The notes: generated from the sequence alone by a model not told the origin. A DNA stretch of 56,211 nt from Gammaproteobacteria bacterium (GCA_022447525.1 JAKVBA010000012.1:1-56211), one strand, 5' to 3'. Numbered from the stretch's first letter, positions 17,560 to 27,023 are shown. Numbers and translations are program-made.

Positions 17560-18057
17560 TTAGCCTAAAACGGCAAGTGCGGCTTCATAGTCTGGTTCTT
17601 GAGCGATTTCAGGAACTAATTCAGCATGCAGCACTTTATTTTGCTCATCCAACACGATAACAGCTCTTGCTGTGAGCCCTGCCAAGGGACCATCTGCCAT
17701 AAACACGCCATAGTCATTGGCAAAGTCTTGATTTCGCATAGTAGACAAGGTTACGGCGGCACCGGTTGAATTTGCTTCACAAAATCTAACTGCCGCAAAC
17801 GGAAGGTCACTAGAGACGACAAGCAAAGCAACATTTTCTTTGTTAGATACTTCTTCATTAAACTTCTGGGTAGACGTCGCACAGACTGGCGTGTCTAAAC
17901 TTGGGACGATGCTAATAACTTTCTTTTTGCCCGCGTACTCTTGTAGTGAAACATCGGCAAGAGAAGATGTTGTCAACGTGAAATCGGGAGCATCTTGGCC
18001 TACTTCTGGAAACTGACCATTCAGATTAATAGGGTTGCCTTTCAATGTGATTTGCAT
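17560..18057 (-). CDS. tpx: Thiol peroxidase (Tpx-type peroxiredoxin)
   Basis: The 165-residue protein is an atypical 2-Cys peroxiredoxin. The peroxidatic Cys59 is in PSLDTPVCATST and the resolving Cys93 in AVRFCEAN, as in Tpx. The N-terminus ITLKGNPINLNGQFPEVGQDAPDF also matches. It reduces hydrogen peroxide and lipid hydroperoxides using thioredoxin. An aagga ribosome site stands 8 bases before the ATG. gcvH lies 28 bp upstream on the same strand. Confidence 0.96.
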   Translation of the reverse strand: MQITLKGNPINLNGQFPEVGQDAPDFTLTTSSLADVSLQEYAGKKKVISIVPSLDTPVCATSTQKFNEEVSNKENVALLVVSSDLPFAAVRFCEANSTGAAVTLSTMRNQDFANDYGVFMADGPLAGLTARAVIVLDEQNKVLHAELVPEIAQEPDYEAALAVLG

Positions 18058-18085
18058 TGTTATTTCCTTAATTCGGTTTTAGTTA

Positions 18086-18472
18086 TTAGTCTTCTACTTG
18101 AGCGTTGTAAGCTTCGGCAGATAATAAGTCTTCCAATTCGGCTAGATTGGACGCTTTGATCCGAAAAATCCAACCTGCCTCATAAGGAGATTCATTTAAC
18201 AACTCAGGCTCATCATCTAAGGAGTCATTTACCTCAAGGACCTCACCACTGACTGGGGCATATATATCGGACGCTGCTTTCACCGATTCCACAGCACAGC
18301 ACTCATCTTTGGCTTCAACGTCAGAGCCCACCTCAGGCAATTCTACATACACAACATCACCAAGGGCTTGCTGTGCATAATCACTGATGCCTACTTCAAT
18401 CACATCATCGTCTAACTTACGTGCCCATTCATGAGAGGTAGCGTACAGTAAATTGTCAGGGGTATTACTCAT
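18086..18472 (-). CDS. gcvH: Glycine cleavage system H protein
   Basis: The protein (128 residues) is the lipoyl carrier of the glycine cleavage system. The lipoylated Lys65 is in [21 protein letters not shown] (the invariant ESVK motif), and the N-terminus [10 protein letters not shown] is typical. A cggaga ribosome site precedes the ATG by 7 bases. gcvT and gcvP, its usual partners, are not next to it: tpx is downstream and the iron-uptake genes are divergent upstream. Confidence 0.96.
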   Translation of the reverse strand: MSNTPDNLLYATSHEWARKLDDDVIEVGISDYAQQALGDVVYVELPEVGSDVEAKDECCAVESVKAASDIYAPVSGEVLEVNDSLDDEPELLNESPYEAGWIFRIKASNLAELEDLLSAEAYNAQVED

Positions 18473-18623
18473 TTCAAATCTCCGTAGAATTATTCTTTTA
18501 ATAACGCGCTTCTCAAAGCCTCGCTTTTGGCCAGATATTATATAGAATTAGAGCCATGATAGGCCAATCAAATTAGTACTTAACGCCCCTCATTAACTTG
18601 CAATCGTTCGAACAATCCCAGAA

Positions 18624-18642
18624 AATGAGAACAATTCTCATT
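18624..18642. promoter_or_regulatory. Fur box
   Basis: AATGAGAA-CAA-TTCTCATT is a 19-bp inverted repeat with perfect 8-bp arms, a strong match to the Fur operator. It lies 35 bp before the ferric-iron binding-protein gene, so that operon is very likely repressed by iron-loaded Fur. fur itself is 3 kb away. Confidence 0.88.
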
Positions 18643-18677
18643 AACAAAAACAGTTCAACTCTATTCATTTTCAAATC

Positions 18678-19775
18678 ATGACTAAGCTTATTAACACCAT
18701 TCTTAAATCCACATTGTTTGGCATATTTTTTGTCAGCCTAGTTGCGTGTCAACCGCAAGAGCAAAGCACACAAAAATCAATCGATCAGGATGGAAGCGAA
18801 GCTATACTCGCGACCGAGAGCCAAAAGGAAGTTAACCTATACTCAGCAAGAAAAGAAGCTTTGATAAAGCCGTTATTAAAACAGTTTAGTGAAGACACGG
18901 GCATCAAGGTCAATGTAATCAGCAGTAAAGCAGATGCGCTATTGAAACGCATTCAAAGCGAGGGAAATAACAGCCCTGCAGATGTACTATTAACGACCGA
19001 TGCAGGTCGATTATACAGAGCGAAGTCGGCGGGAATTTTAACTGCAATCGATTCTGAAGTTATAAACACTAACGTCCCTAGTCAGTACCTCGATGAGGAC
19101 AATATGTGGGTAGGTCTATCAATTCGTGTTCGTCCTATAATGGTGACAGATAAAGGAGCCTCCTTGGGAATCGATAGCTATGAAGACCTTGCTAAACCAG
19201 AATTGGGCAAATCGATATGTATACGTTCCTCTGGTAACATTTACAATCAATCTCTGGTAGCTGGCATGCTTAACACGGTTGATGAGACTGCTGTCGAATC
19301 TTGGGCACAAGGTGTCGTGGCAAACATGGCCAGATCACCTCAAGGCGGCGATCGCGATCAAGTCAGGGCGGCGGCGGCTGGCCAGTGCTCGGTTATTGTA
19401 GCGAACACTTACTACCTAGCGAGTATGCTCGCTGATCAGTCAAATGAAACGGATTATCAAGCCGCGAGTAAGTTGAAAGTTATCTGGCCAAACCAAACCG
19501 ATCGCGGTGCGCATGTAAATATCAGCGGTGCTGGCATTCTCAAGACAGCACCCAACAAAGAGAATGGCTTGAAACTTATCGAATTTCTATCGTCTAAAAA
19601 AGCTCAAGAGCTTTATGCAAATGTCAATTTTGAGTACCCAGTAATGGAAAACATTGAATTAAATCCTATCTTATCGGCCTGGGGAGAGTTTAAAGCGGAT
19701 CAAACTAATCTTAGTGTATTGGGTGAAAACAATGCTAGAGCGGTCATGGTGATGGACCGCGCTGGTTGGAAGTGA
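18678..19775 (+). CDS. Ferric-iron ABC transporter substrate-binding lipoprotein
   Basis: The 365-residue protein has a lipobox L-V-A-C24, so it is a lipoprotein. The mature part matches the FbpA/FutA family: EVNLYSARKEALIKPLLKQF at the N-terminus and VIVANTYYLASML with the adjacent tyrosines 245 and 246 that coordinate ferric iron. RSSGNIYNQSLVAGML lies between. It delivers Fe3+ to the permease that starts 52 bp downstream. A Fur box upstream explains regulation. Confidence 0.94.
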   Translation: MTKLINTILKSTLFGIFFVSLVACQPQEQSTQKSIDQDGSEAILATESQKEVNLYSARKEALIKPLLKQFSEDTGIKVNVISSKADALLKRIQSEGNNSPADVLLTTDAGRLYRAKSAGILTAIDSEVINTNVPSQYLDEDNMWVGLSIRVRPIMVTDKGASLGIDSYEDLAKPELGKSICIRSSGNIYNQSLVAGMLNTVDETAVESWAQGVVANMARSPQGGDRDQVRAAAAGQCSVIVANTYYLASMLADQSNETDYQAASKLKVIWPNQTDRGAHVNISGAGILKTAPNKENGLKLIEFLSSKKAQELYANVNFEYPVMENIELNPILSAWGEFKADQTNLSVLGENNARAVMVMDRAGWK

Positions 19776-19827
19776 AAAATAGCAAAGAGATAGATCTCCA
19801 GATCTTCCAATCTATGTAGCTGAAGTA

Positions 19828-21471
19828 ATGCAAACTAGGGTTTTAAGTGGCTGGTCTACGACCAGCTTATTAATAATGCTCCTTGTGATGTTTCCACTCG
19901 GAGCCTTATTTGTGATTGGTTATGGCAATAACAGTGACATCTGGTCTCATCTAGCCAATACAGTCTTAAGCGATTACTTGACTAATTCAGCTATTTTGAT
20001 GCTTGGCGTAGGTACCATGACCATCCTTCTGGGAGTTATCTCAGCCATCATAGTCACCCAATTTAACTTTATTGGAAAATCATTCTTCGAATGGGCTCTG
20101 CTTCTGCCTCTGGCAGTACCTACCTATATCACAGCGTATTCTTATACCGGTCTACTCGATGTGGCTGGACCAATTCAGACCCATATTAGAGCTTATTTAG
20201 ATTTACAGGTTGGCGACTATTGGTTTCCAAGTATTCGATCATTGGGTGGTGCTGTATTTGTCATGAGCTTTGTACTCTATCCTTACATTTATCTTCTCGC
20301 TCGCGCCTCTTTGCTCGCACAGTCTTCTAGCTACCGTGATGTAGCCATATCATTGGGATACTCGCCCATTAAAAGCTTTTGTAAAACCAATCTAGCGATA
20401 GCTAGACCGGCTATTATCGCCGGCCTCACTTTAGTGCTAATGGAGACCTTAGCGGACTACGGCGCGGTAAATTATTTTGGGGTAAGCACCTTTACTACTG
20501 GAATTTTTCGAACTTGGTATGGCCTTGATTCGGTTTCGGGTGCGGCACAACTATCACTCTTATTACTAAGCTTCGTGATCGTCCTTGTCGTGATCGAAAA
20601 GGCCTCCCGAAAACGCTCAGCTTACCAGGACAAACAATCGGCGCATCGAAGCCAAGCAGTCAAACTCAATTCAACTGAGAGCACCCTAGCGTTGGTAATC
20701 ATATCAGTTCCGTTGATGCTTGGCTTTGTCGTACCAGTCACTCAACTACTAGTCTGGGCCTTTCAGTCACACCAAGAGCTGTTGACCAAGGAATTCTGGA
20801 ATTTAGTTATCAACACAGTGAGTTTGGCAGTCCTGACCGCATTTGTTGCGCTAGCCCTTGCTCTTCTGATTTCCTACTCAAATCGAATCCGCAATACCTC
20901 TTTAACTAGATTGAGTAAAAACACGGTGAGTTTGGGTTACGCTGTGCCTGGGACAGTTATCGCCGTGGGAACTCTTATCCCCCTGGCTGCGCTAGACAAT
21001 ACCATTGATTCCTTCACTCGAGAATATTTAGGTGTATCTACAGGTCTGATATTCAGTGGCACTCTTGTCGCTCTCGTAATCGCCTACCTTGTACGTTTTT
21101 TAGCGGTGGCTCTTGGACCAATCGACACCGGCTTACTCAGCATCAACAAAAATTTGGATCAATCGGCGCTACTAATGGGACACAAACCCACAACCGTCCT
21201 GCGCACTATTCATACACCAATGTTGAAAGGCAGTTTAGTAACAGCCGCTTTGATTGTGTTTGTGGATGTAATGAAGGAATTACCCGCAACGCTGGTTTTG
21301 CGGCCCTTTAACTTCAATACTCTGGCGGTCAGAACTTTTGAACTGGCCAGTGATGAGCGCTTGGCCGATGCTTCGCTTCCAGCAATATCAATTGTTCTGG
21401 CAGGACTAATCCCCGTTATCTTTCTCACTAAAGCCAGTTTGAAGCCAAAAAGGTCAATAGTGGTACGTTGA
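19828..21471 (+). CDS. Ferric-iron ABC transporter permease (fused two-domain)
   Basis: The 547-residue protein contains two binding-protein-dependent permease domains fused head to tail, about twelve helices in all, as in FbpB. The EAA-like loops that contact the ATPase are YRDVAISLGYSPIKSFCKTNLAIARPAI in the first half and DQSALLMGHKPTTVLRTIHTPML in the second. YAVPGTVIAVGTLIPL is a further family motif. It is the partner of the binding lipoprotein upstream. No ATPase gene follows; the next gene is fur on the other strand. Confidence 0.94.
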   Translation: MQTRVLSGWSTTSLLIMLLVMFPLGALFVIGYGNNSDIWSHLANTVLSDYLTNSAILMLGVGTMTILLGVISAIIVTQFNFIGKSFFEWALLLPLAVPTYITAYSYTGLLDVAGPIQTHIRAYLDLQVGDYWFPSIRSLGGAVFVMSFVLYPYIYLLARASLLAQSSSYRDVAISLGYSPIKSFCKTNLAIARPAIIAGLTLVLMETLADYGAVNYFGVSTFTTGIFRTWYGLDSVSGAAQLSLLLLSFVIVLVVIEKASRKRSAYQDKQSAHRSQAVKLNSTESTLALVIISVPLMLGFVVPVTQLLVWAFQSHQELLTKEFWNLVINTVSLAVLTAFVALALALLISYSNRIRNTSLTRLSKNTVSLGYAVPGTVIAVGTLIPLAALDNTIDSFTREYLGVSTGLIFSGTLVALVIAYLVRFLAVALGPIDTGLLSINKNLDQSALLMGHKPTTVLRTIHTPMLKGSLVTAALIVFVDVMKELPATLVLRPFNFNTLAVRTFELASDERLADASLPAISIVLAGLIPVIFLTKASLKPKRSIVVR

Positions 21472-21522
21472 AGACAATACGCTGCTCTGCAAAAGACAAA
21501 TAGTACTCAATGGGACAGTCGA

Positions 21523-21939
21523 TTACTGACACTCCTTGCAAATACCATACAGAGTAAGAGAGTGGCCCTCTAATTTAAAACCATGCTTGTCAGCAACCGC
21601 CTGTTGCCTTTTTTCGATCTCCTCGTCATAAAACTCAGTTACTTTGTTACATTTGACGCAAACCATATGGTCATGGTGCTGACCATCGTCTAATTCAAAA
21701 ACAGAGCGGCCACCTTCAAAATTGTGACGAAGTACCAACCCCGCACTTTCAAATTGAGTCAGAACTCTGTAAACCGTAGCAAATGCGATCTCTTCACCGG
21801 CATCCAACAAGGCTTTGTAAACATCTTCAGCTGTAAAATGTCCTTGGCTACCTTCGAGCACAGATAATATACGTAAACGCGGCAGGGTGGTTTTTAGCCC
21901 GGCCTCTTTTAGTTCTTTAGCGGTAGACATATGTGCCAT
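21523..21939 (-). CDS. fur: Ferric uptake regulator Fur
   Basis: The 138-residue regulator shows the Fur winged helix (LKEAGLKTTLPRLRILSVL; ATVYRVLTQFESAGLV), the metal site HHDHMVCVKCNKVTEF and the C-terminal GICKEC cysteines of the structural zinc site. It represses iron uptake genes when iron is bound. An in-frame ATG at 21930 (MSTAKELKEAG) is an equally good start. It converges on the iron permease, whose operon it presumably controls through the Fur box at 18624-18642. Confidence 0.96.
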   Translation of the reverse strand: MAHMSTAKELKEAGLKTTLPRLRILSVLEGSQGHFTAEDVYKALLDAGEEIAFATVYRVLTQFESAGLVLRHNFEGGRSVFELDDGQHHDHMVCVKCNKVTEFYDEEIEKRQQAVADKHGFKLEGHSLTLYGICKECQ

Positions 21940-22093
21940 TCACCATTATTGGTTTATCATGTTGTCATTGAGTTTAGCAGTTTTTTGCACTGCTTTTTTT
22001 TAAATTTACTTTAAACCTTGTTTGTCCTGGGACATTTCTCGAGGCAAAAGTTCATATTCCATACCAAGAATTAGACAGTTTACGTCAGCCTAG

Positions 22094-22948
22094 ATGGACA
22101 CCCAAACAAAGTCATTCGTTTCTAAAGCTCGAAATATCCTAATGTTTGCAGCTGCTGTTCTGTCAATGATTCTCAGCTACCAAGTATGGTCGTCATCAGA
22201 TGAACCACTTACCCTTTATTTACCTGCCATTAATCAGCATGAGTCGGGTCTAGAAAAAAAAATAGAATCCGAGTTTAGAAACCAAGGTCTTAAATCCTTT
22301 CAAGTAAAAGGGACAGTATTTTGGCACCCTTTTCAAAGTGGAATCAGAACTGGAAAAAAGGGGGTTTACTTTGCTCAGCCTCATATGGCCGCCTGGGCTA
22401 TTGCAAAGCACAATTTTGATCCGGTGTTTCGATTGCACGGTCGCTTGAATTTCGTTTTAGCGACCACTAGAGCGAATACCAAACTATTTGAATTGGATGA
22501 CTTAAATGGCAAAGTAATCTGCCATGAGTCTGGATTGAACCTAGGTACACTATGGCTTGAGGATATTCTTGGAGGGTATCAAATTGCGGCAAACCGAAGG
22601 GAAGTCACCAATATTGAGGCTACCATTCAAGACGCAATAGAGGCGCAAAAGTGCGATGCTTTTGTGCTAGAAAACCTCGCTTACGAAAGAACAAACAAAA
22701 CTGCTGGAGGGAAGTATATTCGCCTTGCTCAGAGCGCCTTTTTTAAGCACAACGTATTCATTGCCCATCCAGAGCTGACCAGCCGCGAGAAACTTGTACT
22801 AAGAAAAGCATTAAAGAGTGCTAAGTTAAAGGAACTACTCAAGCCCTATCTGCTCAATTTAAGCAAATGGGATAATTTAGTAGAGGTTTCTGAAGAAGAT
22901 TATTCATTACAAGACTCGTTAATTCTTGAGCCATATTGGGGGCGGTGA
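22094..22948 (+). CDS. PhnD-like periplasmic binding protein, membrane-anchored
   Basis: The 284-residue protein has an N-terminal hydrophobic helix at about 13-32, which could be an uncleaved anchor. A type-2 periplasmic-binding fold resembling the PhnD/SsuA group follows: LTLYLPAINQHESGLEKKIESEF, then FAQPHMAAWAI, then LNGKVICHESGLNLGTLWLED and AIEAQKCDAFVLENLAYE. Two cysteines (in GKVICHES and AQKCDAF) may form a disulfide. No permease or ATPase lies nearby, so it could be a sensor or a stand-alone ligand binder. It sits between fur (divergent) and ubiH (convergent). The ligand is unknown. Confidence 0.72.
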   Translation: MDTQTKSFVSKARNILMFAAAVLSMILSYQVWSSSDEPLTLYLPAINQHESGLEKKIESEFRNQGLKSFQVKGTVFWHPFQSGIRTGKKGVYFAQPHMAAWAIAKHNFDPVFRLHGRLNFVLATTRANTKLFELDDLNGKVICHESGLNLGTLWLEDILGGYQIAANRREVTNIEATIQDAIEAQKCDAFVLENLAYERTNKTAGGKYIRLAQSAFFKHNVFIAHPELTSREKLVLRKALKSAKLKELLKPYLLNLSKWDNLVEVSEEDYSLQDSLILEPYWGR

Positions 22949-22993
22949 GGGCTTACCTAAACGTTTTTTCGAGTCTCGAGGTAAATAATTAAT

Positions 22994-24202
22994 CTAAATA
23001 CCCATGGCCTGCTCGGCTAACAATTTCTTAATAAAAGTAGTTTGATTTATCCAATTCATTCCCAAGCCTCTGACTGCAGATACAGCACGATTCGACGTTT
23101 TAAACCCCTGATTTAACAGTGTCATCAACAGGTCAGTTTGCCGATTATCGGGTCTCCTTTCCTTTTGGTACTGGGCGAGTAGGCTGAGGCTTGCATGCTC
23201 ATTTGGCTTGGCTGAAAGTATTAGGTTTGCTAAGCAATCCGCGTCTTTAAAACCAAGATTGGCTCCTTGGCCAGCCAGAGGGTGAATACTGTGCGCTGCG
23301 TCTCCCATCAACGCTACTCCCGGAGCGATATAGGTCTGTGCCTGCTGACTTATCAATGGAAAACTCTGACGCGGACTTACTTCCGCGATTTCCCCTAGCT
23401 TCCAGTCGGCGGTCTGTCCCAATAAAGCGCAAAACTCGTCGTCCGGCAACTCAAGTAGCTGCTCGGCATGGCTGCTATCTAAACTCCAAACTATTGAACA
23501 GTAATTGTCATGTAAAGGTAGCATCGCTACCGGGCCAGTCTTTGAAAATCGTTGCCAAGCACAGTTTTGATGACTTGCTTTAGGTCTTATTTTTGCCACA
23601 ATCCCACGCTGCTCATAGTTGAGCCTGCTAGATTGAATTTTCGCTTGCTGCCGTACCCATGATCTGGAACCGTCCGCCGCAACTACCAGCGGAGCCTTGA
23701 TATGAAATTGATCACTACCAAAAAGCTGGCACCTTTGGGCTGCCAGTTCAATCGACAAAATCTCAGTGTCAAAAAAGCACGTTAGCCCACTCGATGCTTT
23801 CCTAACCTTATGGAAAGAAATAGCCTGCTCTTGCAAGATAGATGTACATGCTTGCGAATCAACCATATAACCTAATAAAGGCTGATCGACATCTGACGCA
23901 TCGAAGCTAAGCTCGCCATTCGAGCTTTCATCCCAAACTCGCATTGAGGTATATCCATGAGCCTGATCTGCCGTCAATTTGTCAAATATACCCACCCTAC
24001 GCAACATATCTATCGACTTCATCCCAAGTGCGACTACTCTTTGATTACCAATCGATATTGAGGGGCTACGTACATCAACAGTAGCCATGGGACGACACTC
24101 AACCAAAGCAACCTTGAGATTGCTTCTTTGCACTACATCCAATGCAAAAGCACAGCCGACTAAGCCAGCACCAACAACAATAAGATCAAATGACTTATCC
24201 AT
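22994..24202 (-). CDS. ubiH: UbiH-type FAD monooxygenase of ubiquinone synthesis
   Basis: The 402-residue flavoprotein hydroxylates the ubiquinone ring precursor. The FAD motifs are clear: DLIVVGAGLVGCAFAL at the N-terminus, VVAADGSRSWVRQQ in the middle, and GDAAHSIHPLAGQGANLGFKDADCLAN near residue 300. UbiH, UbiF and UbiI are hard to separate by eye; I choose UbiH because it lies 14 bp downstream of pepP on the same strand, as in E. coli. The adjacent ubiI often found downstream is absent here. Confidence 0.88.
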   Translation of the reverse strand: MDKSFDLIVVGAGLVGCAFALDVVQRSNLKVALVECRPMATVDVRSPSISIGNQRVVALGMKSIDMLRRVGIFDKLTADQAHGYTSMRVWDESSNGELSFDASDVDQPLLGYMVDSQACTSILQEQAISFHKVRKASSGLTCFFDTEILSIELAAQRCQLFGSDQFHIKAPLVVAADGSRSWVRQQAKIQSSRLNYEQRGIVAKIRPKASHQNCAWQRFSKTGPVAMLPLHDNYCSIVWSLDSSHAEQLLELPDDEFCALLGQTADWKLGEIAEVSPRQSFPLISQQAQTYIAPGVALMGDAAHSIHPLAGQGANLGFKDADCLANLILSAKPNEHASLSLLAQYQKERRPDNRQTDLLMTLLNQGFKTSNRAVSAVRGLGMNWINQTTFIKKLLAEQAMGI

Positions 24203-24216
24203 TCGATCAATCCAAC

Positions 24217-25521
24217 TTAGCCGGCCATGAGAGTTTCGATTTCACTCACCGTCTTTGGCGCAGACTCAGTAAAGTTCTCATAGCCGTCTTTTTGCACCAG
24301 CACATCGTCTTCAATCCGAATACCAATGTGGTGCCAGCGCTCATTGACTTTATCTGAAGGGCTGACGTAAATACCTGGCTCTACGGTGAAAACCATGCCT
24401 GCTTCCAACTCTCGCCATTGATCTTCAACTTGATAATCGCCAACGTCGTGCACATCCATGCCAAGCCAATGACCGGTGCGATGCATATAGAAGTCGCTAT
24501 AACTCTTGGTTTCCAAACACTGCTCTAATGTGCCAGTTAATATACCCTCATCCAACAGACCTTGACTAATCACCTTAACCGCTGCGACATGAGGATCATC
24601 CCAATTATGACCGGCACTGCATTTTTCAAAGGCGGCATATTGTGCCTCAAGTACTACTTCATACAACGCTTTTTGCTCTGGCGTAAAACGTCCGTTTACT
24701 GGGAAGGTGCGGCTTATGTCGGCAGCATAGTACTGGTACTCGGCACCAGCATCGATTAATAATAGCTCACCACTTTTCAATACTTGATCGTTCTCGATGT
24801 AATGAAGGATACAAGCATTTTTCCCGCCCGCTACAATTGAAGGGTAGGCGTTGTAATGGCTACCGGCCTTGCGAAATTCACACTCCATCTCAGCCTGAAC
24901 CTGATACTCATACATCCCCGGCTGACATACTTGCATAGCCTTAATATGACCAGCCGCAGTCATCTTTCCCGCCTTACGCATTAGATTAATTTCATCCGGC
25001 CGCTTGAACAAACGCTGCTCATGCAGTATGTGACTCAAGTCAACAAACTCGTAAGGTGCATGCTTGCCTTGACCTGCATTTTGTTTAATCTGATTTATCC
25101 AAGCGAGTAGTTGAGCATCAAAATCAGGATAGCGACCAACTTGAGTGAAAACCTTTTCTTTTTCTTCCATAAGGCCAGGCAATATTTCATGCATATCTTC
25201 ATAAGGAAACGCGTCATCTGCGCCGAATTGCTCAACAACCCCTTCTAAACCAACTCGACGGCCGTCCCACATTTCGCGAAATGGATCTTTTTCTCTGCAG
25301 AACATCACAAACTCTCCCTGAGCTCGATTTGGACAAATCACTAAAACGGCTTCAGGTTCCGCAAAACCGGATAAATAGTAAAAGTCACTGTCGGGACGAA
25401 ACTGAAAAACAACGTCACCGTTTCTTGACCGTTCTGGCGAGGTAGGCACAATCACGATATCGTTTTCACCGACCTGATTTAGTAGCTCGGCCCTACGACG
25501 AGCGTATATCTCTTTATTCAT
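24217..25521 (-). CDS. pepP: Xaa-Pro aminopeptidase PepP
   Basis: The 434-residue enzyme removes N-terminal residues that precede proline. The creatinase/pita-bread fold carries the dinuclear metal ligands: two Asp in LLIDAGAEYQYYAADISRTF, His in HRTGHWLGMDVHDVG, and Glu in FTVEPGIY and IGIRIEDDVLV. The N-terminal domain opens RRAELLNQVGENDIVIVPTSPE. It lies between the YgfB-like gene and ubiH on the same strand, an order conserved in gammaproteobacteria. Confidence 0.96.
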   Translation of the reverse strand: MNKEIYARRRAELLNQVGENDIVIVPTSPERSRNGDVVFQFRPDSDFYYLSGFAEPEAVLVICPNRAQGEFVMFCREKDPFREMWDGRRVGLEGVVEQFGADDAFPYEDMHEILPGLMEEKEKVFTQVGRYPDFDAQLLAWINQIKQNAGQGKHAPYEFVDLSHILHEQRLFKRPDEINLMRKAGKMTAAGHIKAMQVCQPGMYEYQVQAEMECEFRKAGSHYNAYPSIVAGGKNACILHYIENDQVLKSGELLLIDAGAEYQYYAADISRTFPVNGRFTPEQKALYEVVLEAQYAAFEKCSAGHNWDDPHVAAVKVISQGLLDEGILTGTLEQCLETKSYSDFYMHRTGHWLGMDVHDVGDYQVEDQWRELEAGMVFTVEPGIYVSPSDKVNERWHHIGIRIEDDVLVQKDGYENFTESAPKTVSEIETLMAG

Positions 25522-25570
25522 TTTTTATTATTTTTTGAATCAAGGTTTAGACTAGATTAGTTAAGAAGCA

Positions 25571-26140
25571 CTATTGGGTCATTTTCGGTTCATCAGTCGA
25601 TCTTTCTGAGTAGATAAATTCGAAAATAAGCTGCGAGCCGACTTTTACGTACTCTTGTAACTCGGCTAATGCCCATGATTCCTCCTCCTCTGGATCGTCA
25701 CCTGCCCCCGCCTCGGCGATCTCCATCAAGTCTCTCGCGATCTCTGCACCGCTTTCAGGTATCTGATCCACACTAAACTGGTCATTATAGAGTAGCCCCA
25801 ACAAATATCCCTTACTCCAGGAAGCTATACCTTCAACCTGAATTGAAAGAGGCTCATCGTCGTCCGGGAGAATCATTTCAAAACCCTCGCCCCCATTGAA
25901 CAGGATCTCGCTTATGTCTCGATACATTTCATAAAGCATTGACGTAAGTTGCGAAAACCGACCGTCGTTTTGATCCGCCTGCGGTTCCACGAGCTTTAAT
26001 AAGTCTGGCGATAAGCCTGTTTTTAAATGATTTGCGATCGCACCCACAATCGTGCCGTGAAGCTCACTGGCAGTCATCTCGACGCCAGCTAGGGCCAGCG
26101 TGGCTTCTATTTTTGTGTATTGGTCTACTGCGTTAGTCAT
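25571..26140 (-). CDS. ygfB: YgfB/YecA-family (UPF0149) protein
   Basis: The protein (189 residues from the ATG at 26140) has the UPF0149 pattern: MTASELHGTIVGAIANHL at the start, GIASWSKGYLLGLLYND near residue 115, and the very acidic AEAGAGDDPEEEESWALAELQEYVKVGSQLIF near the end. The frame continues to a TTG at 26170 but the ATG is more plausible. Its function is unclear in most species; in Pseudomonas a YgfB affects beta-lactam resistance genes. It is the first gene of the ygfB-pepP-ubiH run. Confidence 0.88.
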   Translation of the reverse strand: MTNAVDQYTKIEATLALAGVEMTASELHGTIVGAIANHLKTGLSPDLLKLVEPQADQNDGRFSQLTSMLYEMYRDISEILFNGGEGFEMILPDDDEPLSIQVEGIASWSKGYLLGLLYNDQFSVDQIPESGAEIARDLMEIAEAGAGDDPEEEESWALAELQEYVKVGSQLIFEFIYSERSTDEPKMTQ

Positions 26141-26247
26141 GGTCAGGCTGATAGTAAAAAATTTGTGCAATTTTACCTCAAAATAGTCAAATTAGTTGTA
26201 TAGAAACCATACATTCAGTGTTTCACGCCCCCATATGCCCTGATTAG

Positions 26248-26276
26248 TTGACCTCGGCTGTTGGCGCGCCTACTAT
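26248..26276 (+). promoter_or_regulatory. Likely sigma-70 promoter for the zapB-like/zapA genes
   Basis: TTGACC at 26248-26253 and TACTAT at 26271-26276 are separated by 17 bp. This is the best promoter-like pair I see in the divergent gap 26141-26497. The rest of the gap has no other gene; a 43-codon frame from 26384 overlaps the next start and lacks support. Confidence 0.45.
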
Positions 26277-26497
26277 AAGCGATTAAAGAACAAAAAAGGC
26301 TCTCCAACTTACACGCACTGCCCATTAACATCTGATTCCTGGTCTGAAGACTAAATCTGAAAATTTAGAAACAACCTTGGGGAAATGGCAATCAGAAGCA
26401 AACTACGCCAACAAGGCGAACATAGAGTTTTAAGTGCAATAGAAATTGGTTATCTCGAGCTCAAACACTTACGTCTTCGATTTATAAGGGTATGCAC

Positions 26498-26701
26498 ATG
26501 GATGCAAACATTTTAGGCTTAGAACAACGCATCGAAACATTAATCAACGAATGTCGTCGATTGAGCAGCGAGAATCGCATTCTTAAAAGCGAACAGAGCG
26601 CTCTTATGGAAGAGAAAACCCATTTAAAAGAAAAAAACAGAATCGCCTGCTCAAGGCTTGAGCGCATCGTGGAAAAACTCCGCACCCTAGAAGATCAATA
26701 A
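26498..26701 (+). CDS. ZapB-like short coiled-coil protein (TIGR02449 type)
   Basis: This 67-residue protein is almost one coiled coil: DANILGLEQRIETLINECRRL, then ILKSEQSALMEEKTHLKEKN, ending VEKLRTLEDQ. Proteins of this size and pattern directly before zapA belong to a family linked to cell division and similar in form to ZapB. Two ATGs are in frame at 26492 and 26498. The ribosome site aaggg at 26486-26490 is 7 bases from the second and only 1 from the first, so 26498 is the start. Confidence 0.82.
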   Translation: MDANILGLEQRIETLINECRRLSSENRILKSEQSALMEEKTHLKEKNRIACSRLERIVEKLRTLEDQ

Positions 26702-26723
26702 TAATTCCAATGGTAGTGTCAAT

Positions 26724-27023
26724 ATGTCAGCTAAAGGCGTAAATATTTCAATTTTAGGAAGAGACTTCTCAGTAGCCTGTCCAGATGATGAGCAAGACGC
26801 ACTGCTAGAAGCCGCCAGATATCTGGATGGTAATATGAAGGAGATTCAAAAATCCGGCAAAATTATCGGCGCCGATCGAGTCGCAATAATGGCGGCACTC
26901 AATATTACCAATGACTTGCTAAAGCTTCAAAAGGCTACAGACGGCCAATCACAAGTGCAAGAGAGACTAGCTACCCTCCAAGAAAGAATAGATGCCGCAC
27001 TCCGCGAAGCGTCTGAAGCGTAG
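26724..27023 (+). CDS. zapA: Cell division protein ZapA
   Basis: The 99-residue protein shows the ZapA globular head (VNISILGRDFSVACPDDEQDALLEAARYLDGNMKEI, within residues 6-41) and the C-terminal coiled coil (LQKATDGQSQVQERLATLQERI). GADRVAIMAALNITNDLL joins the two. It binds and bundles FtsZ at the division ring. It follows the ZapB-like gene by 22 bp and precedes 6S RNA and ygfA, an arrangement shared with E. coli and Pseudomonas. Confidence 0.94.
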   Translation: MSAKGVNISILGRDFSVACPDDEQDALLEAARYLDGNMKEIQKSGKIIGADRVAIMAALNITNDLLKLQKATDGQSQVQERLATLQERIDAALREASEA

